Positions 1-7,508 of a DNA stretch of 32,071 nucleotides are shown here, piece after piece. Numbering within the stretch: position 1 is the stretch's first letter; every line of letters begins with the position of its first letter. Where the stretch lies: contig NZ_BDBV01000034.1 in NCBI RefSeq assembly GCF_001613165.1, forward strand, positions 1 to 32,071, written 5' to 3'. The DNA comes from Nocardia mexicana NBRC 108244. Its GTDB lineage: Bacteria > Actinomycetota > Actinomycetes > Mycobacteriales > Mycobacteriaceae. The position numbers were made by a program, and so were the translations under genes. The notes under the pieces were generated by a model. That model worked only from the letters and a program-made list of their open reading frames with translations. It had not been told where the DNA came from and did no database searches.

Positions 1-364
1 CTCGGCCGGTGGGATCGTCGCACAGTGGCAGCCCGCGCCGGACGGCAGCCTGAACTGCACTCCGAAGGCCCAGATCGTCGAGCACCGGGTCGGCGACGAC
101 TGCTCGCACGACGGCATCATCGCGCAGTGGGGACACGGCCCGGACGGCGGCTGGGTGTGCATTCCGCAGCCCCCGGCTGCCCCGATCGAGGAGCCCGCGC
201 CCGCCCAGCCGTATGTGGCGCCCTACGTGCAGGAGGAAGCGCCGGCGCCCGAGCAGTCCGAGCCCGAGCCGGAGCCCGCTCCCGAGCCCGCGCCGCCGCC
301 CCCGCCCCCGCCGCCCCCGCTCATCCCGCTGCCGCCGTTCCCGCCGTTCCCCGGGATCGGTTAG
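1..364 (+). CDS. C-terminal part of a secreted-type protein with Pro-rich tail (5' end outside window)
   Basis: The open frame starts at base 2 and enters from the left edge, so the N-terminus is missing. About 120 residues are visible. They contain two similar segments (GIVAQWQPAPDGSLNC and GIIAQWGHGPDGGWVC) separated by about 20 residues, each ending in Cys, so an internal duplication of a small Cys-containing unit is likely. After these comes a Pro/Glu/Ala-rich stretch and a run of nine prolines ending in PFPGIG. Such tails are common in exported actinobacterial wall proteins, but no signal peptide can be seen because the start lies upstream. I do not recognise the family. The frame is supported by the repeat and by the compositional tail. 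A second open frame over the same bases gives only Arg/Ala-rich shadow sequence. Confidence 0.6.
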   Translation, partial: SAGGIVAQWQPAPDGSLNCTPKAQIVEHRVGDDCSHDGIIAQWGHGPDGGWVCIPQPPAAPIEEPAPAQPYVAPYVQEEAPAPEQSEPEPEPAPEPAPPPPPPPPPLIPLPPFPPFPGIG

Positions 365-398
365 CCGCGGTGTCGGGGCCCTCGCCTAGGGTGCAGGA

Positions 399-1046
399 GT
401 GCCTCGCGAGCTGACCGATCTGCCCTACGCCCGGTTCCTGGAGCCCTTCGATGCCGAGCCGGAATCCGATGTCGATTACGAGAGTGTGCACATCGACGGC
501 GTCACCTTCGAGGGGCTCGACATCGGCGGCAGCAAGTTCGTCGAATCCGCGTTCACCGCAACCGAATTCACCGGCGGCATCATGCGGTACACCCGATTCG
601 ACGATGTGTGGCTGCGCCACGTGCGGTGGATCGGCACCAACCTCGGCCAGACCGGCTGGCTGAATACCGAACTCGTCGATTGTGCGCTGTCCGGGGTGGA
701 GGCCGTCGGATCGCAGCTGCGCCGGATCCGGTTCGAGGGCTGCAAGTTCGACTCGGTGAACCTGCGCAACGCGCTGCTCCAGGACGTCACGTTCGCCGAC
801 TGCGTGCTGCGCGACACCGACTTCGGCGAGGCGGCACTGACCCGGGTGAAGTTCCCGGGCACCCGGCTGGACGAGGTCGCATTGCACGGCGCGACGCTGC
901 ACGACGTCGATCTGCGCGGCGCGGTCACCCTGGAGATCACCGCCGGTATCGAGTCCCTGAAGGGCGCCACGATCAGCACCATACAGCTGCTGGACCTCGC
1001 CCCGGCCTTCGCGCGGGCGGCGGGAATCACCGTGCGCGACAAGTAG
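399..1046 (+). CDS. Pentapeptide-repeat protein
   Basis: This 215-aa protein is built from irregular pentapeptide-like repeats (for example FEGLD, FRGCK-type, VNLRN, TDFGE and VDLRG units) through roughly residues 35-190. Such repeats fold as a right-handed quadrilateral beta-helix. I see no signal peptide or membrane segment, so it is probably cytosolic. The start is GTG at 399, with AGG at 388-390 as a weak ribosome binding site. The stop is only 7 bases from the stop of the convergent SDR gene. Some family members (MfpA, Qnr) mimic DNA and protect gyrase, but the repeats here are too imperfect to assign that role. Treat it as a pentapeptide-repeat protein of unknown function. Confidence 0.8.
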   Translation: MPRELTDLPYARFLEPFDAEPESDVDYESVHIDGVTFEGLDIGGSKFVESAFTATEFTGGIMRYTRFDDVWLRHVRWIGTNLGQTGWLNTELVDCALSGVEAVGSQLRRIRFEGCKFDSVNLRNALLQDVTFADCVLRDTDFGEAALTRVKFPGTRLDEVALHGATLHDVDLRGAVTLEITAGIESLKGATISTIQLLDLAPAFARAAGITVRDK

Positions 1047-1053
1047 ACCCGGG

Positions 1054-2001
1054 TCAGGCGTGGGCGGTCTTGCCGCCGTCGATGACCAGCTGCGCACCGG
1101 TGAGGTAGGGGTGCTCCGGGGAGGCGAGGGTGAGCGCGAACGCGGCGATCTCCTCCGCGGTGGCGAGGCGGCCGAGGCCGGGCACATTCGATTTGGCCCA
1201 CTGCCGCATCGCCACCTGGTAGGCGTCGTCGGGCAGGCCGCCGATCGGGGTGAGGTTGCGGACCAGGTCGGTGTCGGTGGTGCCGGGGACGAGCGCGTTG
1301 ACCCGGATGCCGTCGGCCGCGTAGTCGAGGGCCGCCGACTGGACCAGCCCGACCAGGGCTCGCTTGCTCGCCGTGTACGCGCTCCGTCCGGCCTCGGTGG
1401 CGAGCGCATTCGACGAGGAGGTCACCACGATGGTGCCGCCGCCGGACCGGATCATAGGGGGCACTTGATATTTCATGGCCAGAAAGGTGCCACGCAGATT
1501 GGTGCCGAGGACGCGGTCGAAGTCGTCGGCACTGTACTCGTGCAGCTTCTTCTGAATGGTGATTCCGGCGTTGTTGAACGCGACGTGCGGGCCGCCGTAC
1601 TTCGCGACGGCCGCGTCGACGAACCCCCGAACCTCGTCCTCCACCAAGACATCGGCGCGGAAGTAGGTGGCTTCCCCTCCGGCGCCGCGAATCTCGCGCT
1701 CCACCATCTGCCCGCGCTCGGTTCGCCTGCCGCAGAACGCCACTCGTGCGCCTTCGGCCGCGAACAGCCGCGCCGCCGCGGCCCCGATGCCGGAGGTGGC
1801 GCCCGTGATCAGCACGGTCTTGTGCTCGAATCGCCGCTGGGTGGGCTGCAGGCGCGGCGGGTCGGAATCAGCCCCCAGCGCCACCCCGGCGGCCAGTCCC
1901 GCCACGCCCGCCGCCGCGCCCGAAGCGGCGATGGTACCGAGCAGTGCGCGCCTGCTGGGCCGGGACGGGCGGGCGGTGGCTGCGATGTCCTCATCGGTCA
2001 T
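1054..2001 (-). CDS. Short-chain dehydrogenase/reductase with Tat-type signal
   Basis: A 315-aa NAD(P)-dependent oxidoreductase of the classical SDR family. The cofactor motif TGATSGIG lies at about 66-73, NNAG at 143-146, the catalytic Ser near 196, and the YTASK catalytic pair at Tyr209/Lys213. The first 45 residues are unusual for an SDR. They contain SRRALLG (Arg17-Arg18) followed by an Ala/Gly-rich hydrophobic stretch, which looks like a twin-arginine export signal and would place a folded, cofactor-loaded enzyme outside the membrane. The ATG at 2001 is chosen because longer in-frame extension gives low-complexity shadow sequence. It is divergent from the histidine kinase and convergent with the pentapeptide gene. 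The substrate cannot be predicted. Confidence 0.85.
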   Translation of the reverse strand: MTDEDIAATARPSRPSRRALLGTIAASGAAAGVAGLAAGVALGADSDPPRLQPTQRRFEHKTVLITGATSGIGAAAARLFAAEGARVAFCGRRTERGQMVEREIRGAGGEATYFRADVLVEDEVRGFVDAAVAKYGGPHVAFNNAGITIQKKLHEYSADDFDRVLGTNLRGTFLAMKYQVPPMIRSGGGTIVVTSSSNALATEAGRSAYTASKRALVGLVQSAALDYAADGIRVNALVPGTTDTDLVRNLTPIGGLPDDAYQVAMRQWAKSNVPGLGRLATAEEIAAFALTLASPEHPYLTGAQLVIDGGKTAHA

Positions 2002-2121
2002 GTCACCACCGTGCTCGGCGGACCGCCGTGCGAGATCGGTCGGCGGGCCCGACCTGTGGCCGCCCGAACGAGCCGCCTCCTCCCGAGGTAGGAGACGCGC
2101 GAGGTCGCCGGGCGGCATGAT

Positions 2122-3293
2122 GTGAGCGTGAAGGATGTTGCGGAGCGCACCACACATCCGGATTCGACCGGCGTGCTGCGCGGGATCGAGTGGGTGCTGT
2201 CGCCGCGGTCGGTGCCGGTGCGATTGGCCGTGCTGGTGGCGCTGGGCGCGGGATGCCTGTTCTGGCTGAGCGATTCCGCGGCGCCCGTCGATTGGGCGAT
2301 CGGCCTGGCGGCGGTGGTCGCGACGGCGGGCGGGGTGCGGTGGCCGCTGGCCACGTCGCTGGCGACGACGGGGATCCTGGTGCTCGGATTCGAGCTCGGG
2401 CACACCGGCCCCGTCGTCGCGAAGGTGGCGGCCGCGGTGGCGCTCACCGAACTGGCTGCGCGGCGCGGAAATTGGCAGCCCTGGCTGGGAGCCGCGGCGC
2501 TCGCGGGCGCGTATCTGCTGCATCGGACGGGCGGCGCGGGCGCGACCGGATACCGGGCGGTGGTGATGGCCGGACTGCCGCTGCTGCTCGGCGGGCTGCT
2601 GCGGGGCGCACTCGACAGCGCGGCCCGGGCTCGGCGCGCGGCCGCGGAGATGGCGCAGCACCGGATCGCGGAGGTCGCCGCCGCGAGGGCTGCGGAGCGC
2701 ACCGCGATCGCCCGGGAACTGCACGACCTCATCGCGCACCACGTCTCGTCGACGGTGCTGCGGGTGGGCGTGGCGCGGCACGCGCTGCCCGAGGCGCCGC
2801 CCGCCGTGCGCGAGGTGCTCGACGATATCCACGCCAGCGGCAAGGAAACCCTGGACGATCTGCGGAAACTGGTGACGATCCTGCGCGATCCGGACGGCGC
2901 GGGGGAGTCGTTCGTCGCGCCGGGCGATCTGCCCGCGGCGATCGAGGCGGCCGTGGCACGGACGCGGCGGCTCGGACCGCGGGTGGACACCGAGGTGGGC
3001 GATGTCGCCGCGGTGGACGCGCTGTCGGCACTCACGGTGCTGCGCCTGACCCAGGAGGGATTGGCCAACGTGGTCAAGCACGGCGGCCGTCATGCGGTGG
3101 CGCGGTTGGGCATCGCGGTCGACGACGGGGTGGACTTCCTGCTGACCAGCGAGGGTGCCCCGGCCACCGTCACGGCGGGCGGCGTCGGCCTCATCGGATT
3201 GTCCGAGCGGGTCCAACTGCTGGGCGGCACCCTGAACTCCGGGCCGACCGCCACCGGCTGGCGCCTGGCGGCACACCTGCCGGGACGGGCGTC

Positions 3294-3297
<4 letters not shown>
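2122..3297 (+). CDS. Sensor histidine kinase, NarL/DesK type
   Basis: A membrane sensor kinase of about 391 aa. Several hydrophobic segments occupy roughly residues 34-160 with almost no extracytoplasmic loops. A linker follows, then the HisKA_3 dimerisation motif ARELHDLIAHHV with the phosphorylated His at about 201. The HATPase has the N-box EGLANVVKH and a G-box GGVGLIGLSERVQLLGG. The stop overlaps the GTG of the response regulator by four bases (GTGA), so the two form a translationally coupled pair. Possible starts are GTG 2122 or GTG 2128. A CATGAT at 2116-2121 would place transcription start exactly at 2128, so the shorter form may be the real one. The stimulus is unknown. Confidence 0.9.
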
Positions 3298-3938
<641 letters not shown>

Positions 3939-3968
3939 CAGCAAGGCTCGCGACGACGACCGCACCGC

Positions 3969-4592
3969 TCAGGCGGGCACCGGCTCGGGCTCGCGACGGG
4001 TGTCGTGGAATCCGGGAAGCCAGCGGTCGGCCAGCGGGATCATCAGATGGATCAGCGGGCCGATGCCGAAGGCGTAGACGAGGGTGCCGATGCCGACGCT
4101 CCCGCCGAGCAGCCACCCGGTCACCAGGACCGTCGCCTCGATACCCGTGCGGATCGCCCACACGGGGCGGCCGGTGCGCTGCACCAGACCCGTCATCAGA
4201 CCGTCGCGCGGCCCCGGGCCCATCCCGGCGCCGATATAGAGCACGGTGGCCATCGCATTCAGCACCACGGCCGCGGCCATCGCACCGACCCGCACGGGCA
4301 GCGCCTCCACCTGCGGGAGCAACCACAGGCCGACATCCACCGAGATCGCGATCACCACGACATTGCTCACCGTGCCGAGGCCCGGCTTCTGCCGGAGCGG
4401 AATCCAGGCCAGCAGCACCGCCACCCCGGTGATGGCGGTCACGGTCCCGAAGCTCATCGGAACGTGCCGCACCACGCCCTGGTGGAAGACGTCCCAGGGG
4501 TCCAGTCCGAGCGCCGCGCGAATCATGACGGCCATCGAGAATCCGTACAACCACAGTCCGACGTAGAGGGCACACAGGCGGCGGAGCAACAT
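3969..4592 (-). CDS. YczE/YyaS-family integral membrane protein
   Basis: A 207-aa protein with about five to six transmembrane segments. The conserved features are an early LYGFSMAVMIRAALGLDPWD motif and an internal GAGMGPGPRDGLMTG motif, which mark the YczE-like family (DUF6198-type membrane proteins). The function is unknown; members are often controlled by MocR-type PLP-dependent regulators. The start MLLRRLCALYVG is chosen because it begins the first hydrophobic segment; the open frame continues upstream without family-like sequence. No MocR gene is visible nearby, but repeats of a CTGGACCCT motif lie 20-62 bases upstream of the start (separate entry). Confidence 0.8.
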   Translation of the reverse strand: MLLRRLCALYVGLWLYGFSMAVMIRAALGLDPWDVFHQGVVRHVPMSFGTVTAITGVAVLLAWIPLRQKPGLGTVSNVVVIAISVDVGLWLLPQVEALPVRVGAMAAAVVLNAMATVLYIGAGMGPGPRDGLMTGLVQRTGRPVWAIRTGIEATVLVTGWLLGGSVGIGTLVYAFGIGPLIHLMIPLADRWLPGFHDTRREPEPVPA

Positions 4593-4611
4593 TCGGCCAG
4601 CATGCAGCACT

Positions 4612-4654
4612 ACTGGACCCTTGATACAGGGCCAGTGGTCGATTGCTGGACCCT
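4612..4654. promoter_or_regulatory. Three CTGGACCCT-type repeats upstream of the YczE-like gene
   Basis: The motif ACTGGACCCT occurs at 4612-4621. An inverted copy, AGGGCCAGT, lies at 4628-4636 (one base shorter), and a third copy, CTGGACCCT, in direct orientation at 4646-4654. The cluster lies between the divergent YczE-like gene and the TrpRS leader promoter. TGGACC-like half sites have been reported for MocR-family regulators, which commonly control YczE-type genes; that link is inference here. Confidence 0.45.
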
Positions 4655-4706
4655 GCACGACCGTTCCAGCGCAGATATTCCGTGGTGCTCCGGTCGCGGC
4701 CGATGC

Positions 4707-4712
4707 TAACGT
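4707..4712 (+). promoter_or_regulatory. -10 element of the TrpRS leader transcript
   Basis: TAACGT fits the actinobacterial TANNNT -10 pattern. Transcription would start six bases further on, at 4719, which is exactly the A of the leader-peptide ATG. No ribosome binding site precedes that ATG, so leaderless initiation is the simplest reading. No convincing -35 hexamer was seen. Confidence 0.5.
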
Positions 4713-4718
4713 CGGCGT

Positions 4719-4757
4719 ATGCGGATCAGCGTTCATCTCGCGTGGTGGCTGCCCTAG
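4719..4757 (+). CDS. Trp leader peptide MRISVHLAWWLP
   Basis: A 12-codon ORF encoding MRISVHLAWWLP with tandem Trp codons at 4743-4748 and a TAG stop at 4755-4757. It sits 115 bases upstream of a TrpRS gene. Trp is the rarest amino acid, so two adjacent Trp codons in a 12-residue ORF at this position are the hallmark of ribosome-mediated tryptophan attenuation. The stop codon abuts the first arm of the antiterminator helix, so a ribosome finishing translation would cover that arm and one stalled at the Trp codons would not. The peptide itself is expected to have no function beyond sensing charged tRNA-Trp. Confidence 0.8.
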   Translation: MRISVHLAWWLP

Positions 4758-4821
4758 GGCGGCCCGCATTTCCGCATGTTCTCGTTCAGCGGCCGCCCCA
4801 TCGGGCGGCCGTCTGCTGTTC
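4747..4821 (+). promoter_or_regulatory. Tryptophan attenuator (pause, antiterminator and terminator helices)
   Basis: Four segments can pair in alternative ways. Segment 1 is GGCTGCCC (4747-4754), segment 2 GGGCGGCC (4757-4764), segment 3 GGCCGCCC (4791-4798) and segment 4 GGGCGGCC (4803-4810). Segments 2 and 4 are identical. Pairing 3:4 gives an 8-bp GC stem, extended by C4790-G4811 and a G-U pair, with loop CATC, followed by a modestly T-rich tail (TCTGCTGTTC): the terminator. Pairing 2:3 is the antiterminator. Pairing 1:2, with one U-G wobble, is the pause/protector helix. The segment order and the position of the Trp codons match classical attenuation. The weak T tract is the least convincing part, but is usual for high-GC actinobacteria. 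Confidence 0.75.
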
Positions 4822-4872
4822 ACGCCGGGCGGTGGCCCGAGGGGTGGCATCGACTCCCCGAAAGGACCCACC

Positions 4873-5871
4873 ATGCCACGCAGGCTCACCGCCTTCACGC
4901 CCTCGGGCGACCTTCATCTCGGCAACTACTTCGGCGCCGTCGCACCGCTGACCGAGCGGCAGACGTCGTCGAGCGACACCGTCGTATTCGTCTCCGACCT
5001 GCACGCCCTGACCCTGGACCACGACCCCGCCGAAGTGCGCAGGCGGACACTGGAATTCGCCACGCTACTGCTGGCCGCCGGTGTCGATCCGGAACGCTGC
5101 CTGTTCCTGGTCCAGTCGCACGTGCCCGAGCACACCGAACTGCACTACCTGCTGGAATGCGTCGCCGGATACGGTCAGGCGCAGCGGATGATCCAGTTCA
5201 AGGAGAAGTCCCGGCGCCTGCGGCAGGTGCGGACATCGCTGCTGACCTATCCGATTCTGATGGCCGCCGACATCCTGCTCTACGACGCCGACGAGGTGCC
5301 GGTCGGCGCGGATCAGCGCCAGCACGTCGAACTGGCCCGCGATGTCGCGGACCGGTTCAACACGTCCTACGGGGCGGTTTTCACGGTCCCGCGCGCGGTG
5401 AACCCACCGATAGCGGGGCGCATCATGGACCTGGCCGATCCCGCCCGCAAGATGAGTAAATCGGTATCGGCCGCGGGTTCTCTCCGCCTGCTCGATCCAC
5501 CGGACGTGCTGCGCCGCAAGGTGATGCGCGCGGTGACCGACGGCGGCACCGAGGTGGTCTACGACCCCGACGGCAAGCCGGGTATCGCCAACCTGCTGAC
5601 CATCCTGGCCGCCTGCACCGGCGCCCCGCCCGATCTGCTGGCCGAGAAGCTGGATGGCTACGGCGATCTGAAGTACGCGGTCGCCGATGCCGTTGTGGCG
5701 GTGACGGAACCGATCCGGCAGCGGTACGAGGAACTCTCCGGTGATCCCGACCATGTGCGGGAGCTGCTGCGCCGCGGTGCGAGTGTCGCCCGCGGGCCCG
5801 CCCGCAGGAAGGTCGACCGGGTCAAGGAGGCCATCGGGCTGCTGCCCGCGGTCGAGGACTTTGGTCCCTAA
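4873..5871 (+). CDS. trpS: Tryptophanyl-tRNA synthetase, attenuator-controlled (probably auxiliary)
   Basis: A 332-aa class I aminoacyl-tRNA synthetase that charges tRNA-Trp, close to the usual TrpRS length. The HIGH-type motif PSGDLHLGNY is at residues 10-19, FVSDLHALT (Trp-pocket region) at 39-47, QFKEKS at 108-113, and KMSKS at 193-197. The late motif KPGIANLL is also present. The ATG at 4873 follows AAAGGA at a good distance. Attenuation by a Trp leader peptide is described for auxiliary, indolmycin-resistant TrpRS genes of Streptomyces, which makes an inducible second TrpRS likely; a constitutive copy should exist elsewhere. The residue before PSG is Thr, where Bacillus TrpRS has Gln. 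Whether it is drug-resistant cannot be read from the sequence. Confidence 0.93.
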   Translation: MPRRLTAFTPSGDLHLGNYFGAVAPLTERQTSSSDTVVFVSDLHALTLDHDPAEVRRRTLEFATLLLAAGVDPERCLFLVQSHVPEHTELHYLLECVAGYGQAQRMIQFKEKSRRLRQVRTSLLTYPILMAADILLYDADEVPVGADQRQHVELARDVADRFNTSYGAVFTVPRAVNPPIAGRIMDLADPARKMSKSVSAAGSLRLLDPPDVLRRKVMRAVTDGGTEVVYDPDGKPGIANLLTILAACTGAPPDLLAEKLDGYGDLKYAVADAVVAVTEPIRQRYEELSGDPDHVRELLRRGASVARGPARRKVDRVKEAIGLLPAVEDFGP

Positions 5872-6009
5872 TCTGTCCCCGGCACTGGCGCAAGATCGGC
5901 CCGCACCGTCAATATGACTTTGCGCGACGGTCTTCGAATCGGGGGAAGCCGCTCACTCGAGCCGTCATCGGGTCGCGCCGATTCTCGGTGTCCTGCAGGG
6001 GGTTACCTC

Positions 6010-6249
6010 ATGGATAGAAGGCTCACTGTGGCCTTGGTCGCGACGGCCGGTGTGCTGGTCTTCGCGTTCGGTGTCGGGTTCGCGCTACCCGCGGCGGCGT
6101 CGACCGGAGTGCTGAACCTCGTCGTGGGAATCGTCTCCAGCGCGCTGGTCGGTGCCGGACTCGGAACGGTCCTGCACATCAAGAGTTCCGAAGTCGCGGA
6201 GCGGCGTGTCAATGCTCTACGCCGGGGATCTGGCCGATGGCGAAGGTGA
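6010..6249 (+). CDS. Small two-TM membrane protein
   Basis: A 79-aa ORF starting MDRRLTVALVATAGV, with two hydrophobic segments at about 6-28 and 34-57 and a basic C-terminal tail. The ATG at 6010 has AGGGGG seven bases upstream, a good ribosome binding site. I do not recognise the family. Its last 41 bases overlap the 3' end of the convergent VIT gene. The preceding 138 bases after trpS show no clear gene. Small membrane proteins are easily over-called, so confidence is moderate. Confidence 0.5.
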   Translation: MDRRLTVALVATAGVLVFAFGVGFALPAAASTGVLNLVVGIVSSALVGAGLGTVLHIKSSEVAERRVNALRRGSGRWRR

Positions 6250-6925
6250 TGGCCATTGCCAGCGCCCCGCCGATCACGACCCGGGCGGTGGCGCGGCGCG
6301 GGTTGCTGCCGCCGAGGCGGGCGCTGATCGAGCCGGTCACGGCCAGCGCGAGCAGCACGGCGGCGAACGTCACCGGGATCCGCCAGGAGACCGGCGGCAG
6401 CAGGATCGCCAGCAGCGGCAGCAGGGCGCCGCAGGTGAACGACACCGCCGAGGAGAACGCGGCCTGCCACGGGTTGGTGAGATCGTTCGGGTTCAGGCCC
6501 AATTCGGCCTCGGCGTGCGCGGCGAAGGCGTCGTGCGCGGACAGCTCCTCCGCGACCTTTCGAGCGGTCTCCGGCGACAGCCCCTTGCGCTGATAGATCT
6601 CGGCGAGTTCGGTCAACTCGAAGTCCGGCGCTTCGGCGAGCTCGCGCCGCTCCTTCGACAGCAGCGCCCGCTCCGAATCGCGCTGGGTGCTGACCGAGAC
6701 GTACTCCCCGGCGGCCATCGAGATCGCCCCGGCCACGAGTCCGGCCACGCCCGCGGTGAGGATCGGGGTGGTGCTGGTGGTCGCCGCCGCCACACCCACC
6801 ACCAGACCGGCGGTCGACACGATGCCGTCGTTGGCGCCGAGCACGCCCGCACGCAGCCAGTTCAGCTTGGCGGCCAGGCCCTCGGCATGCGGTTCGTGCG
6901 GATGTGTTCCGGTGGTGTCGTCCAC
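6209..6925 (-). CDS. VIT1/CCC1-family transporter
   Basis: A 238-aa membrane protein of the VIT (vacuolar iron transporter, CCC1) family. The N-terminal part has LRAGVLGANDGIVSTAGLV, the family signature of transmembrane segment 1. MAAGEYVSVSTQRDSE then leads into a cytoplasmic helical domain (about 95-150), and the C-terminal half has three more hydrophobic segments (SSAVSFTCGALLPLLAILLP and following). Family members move Fe2+ or Mn2+ out of the cytosol in exchange for protons; the ion here is inferred only from homology. The start GTG 6925 lies seven bases after a TAGTCT -10 element and has no ribosome binding site. Confidence 0.88.
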   Translation of the reverse strand: MDDTTGTHPHEPHAEGLAAKLNWLRAGVLGANDGIVSTAGLVVGVAAATTSTTPILTAGVAGLVAGAISMAAGEYVSVSTQRDSERALLSKERRELAEAPDFELTELAEIYQRKGLSPETARKVAEELSAHDAFAAHAEAELGLNPNDLTNPWQAAFSSAVSFTCGALLPLLAILLPPVSWRIPVTFAAVLLALAVTGSISARLGGSNPRRATARVVIGGALAMAITFAIGQIPGVEH

Positions 6926-6932
6926 GATCAGC

Positions 6933-6938
6933 AGACTA
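6933..6938 (-). promoter_or_regulatory. -10 element of the VIT gene
   Basis: On the minus strand TAGTCT ends seven bases before the GTG start at 6925, giving a predicted leader of zero to one base. This is one of several leaderless-type starts in the window. Confidence 0.4.
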
Positions 6939-6975
6939 TGCCCGGATCACCGCGGGGCCCGGGATCTGTCGGCGG

Positions 6976-7461
6976 TCAGTTGCCGGGTTCGTGGCTGGTC
7001 AGGGCGCGCAGCAGCGGACCGCTCCGCTGCTCGGGATCGCCGACGAGGGGCAGCGCACGCGCCAGCAGGTCGCGGAAGTTCGGGCAGGTCCGCATATCGG
7101 CGGCCCCGCAGTCCATCGCGTGTCCGAGGGCCGTCAGCGCCGCCTGCGCCTGCGCAATCTGTTCCTGCAGCCGAGCCTGGTGGGCGCGCAGCAACTCGCG
7201 GCGGGCGCCGCGGTCGGGCGCGGCGATGAACAGGGTGCGGATCTCGTCCAGCGACAGGCCGATGCCCTTGGCGACCAGGATCAGCGTGGCGGTCTCGACA
7301 TCGGCCTCGCGGTAGCGGCGGCGCCCCGCCGGATCCCGGTGCGGCGCGAGCAGTCCCATATCCTCCCAGTGCCGCAGCACGTGCGTGGCCAGCCCGAAGC
7401 GGGCGGCGAGATCGCCGATCGACAGGTCCGCCGTCTCTCGGACCCGGGGGGCACTGCTCAT
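6976..7461 (-). CDS. MerR-family regulator with CX7CP motif
   Basis: A 161-aa regulator. The MerR winged helix-turn-helix covers about residues 13-80 (LSIGDLAARFGLATHVLRHW, GLLAPHRD, RRRYREADV). A long dimerisation helix follows at about 85-115, then Cys118 and Cys126 separated by seven residues with Pro after the second Cys. CueR and related metal sensors have a C-X7-C metal loop at the same place, so a metal or thiol-reactive effector is possible; many non-metal MerR proteins also carry Cys here. The ATG at 7461 coincides with the predicted transcription start. The gene is divergent from a methyltransferase gene. Confidence 0.85.
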   Translation of the reverse strand: MSSAPRVRETADLSIGDLAARFGLATHVLRHWEDMGLLAPHRDPAGRRRYREADVETATLILVAKGIGLSLDEIRTLFIAAPDRGARRELLRAHQARLQEQIAQAQAALTALGHAMDCGAADMRTCPNFRDLLARALPLVGDPEQRSGPLLRALTSHEPGN

Positions 7462-7467
7462 GCCACC

Positions 7468-7500
7468 AGTGTGCAAGTTCAGGCCGACCTGAAGTCAAGA
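7468..7500. promoter_or_regulatory. MerR-type operator/promoter between merR and methyltransferase
   Basis: AGTTCAGG (7476-7483) and CCTGAAGT (7488-7495) form a near-perfect dyad around CCGA. On the minus strand TTGACT (7498-7493) and CACACT (7473-7468) are separated by 19 bases, the long spacer typical of MerR-activated promoters, and the dyad lies inside that spacer. Transcription would begin at the merR ATG. On the plus strand TAGCAT (7505-7510) could serve the methyltransferase gene. Confidence 0.55.
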
Positions 7501-7508
7501 CCGGTAGC

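Noticed and set aside
4593..4872. TrpRS starting at 4621 (416 aa)
   Set aside because: The extension would run through the attenuator, and ATG 4873 has the ribosome binding site and normal family N-terminus.
4593..4872. T-box riboswitch before trpS
   Set aside because: No T-box consensus or specifier stem is visible; the WW leader peptide and helices explain the region better.
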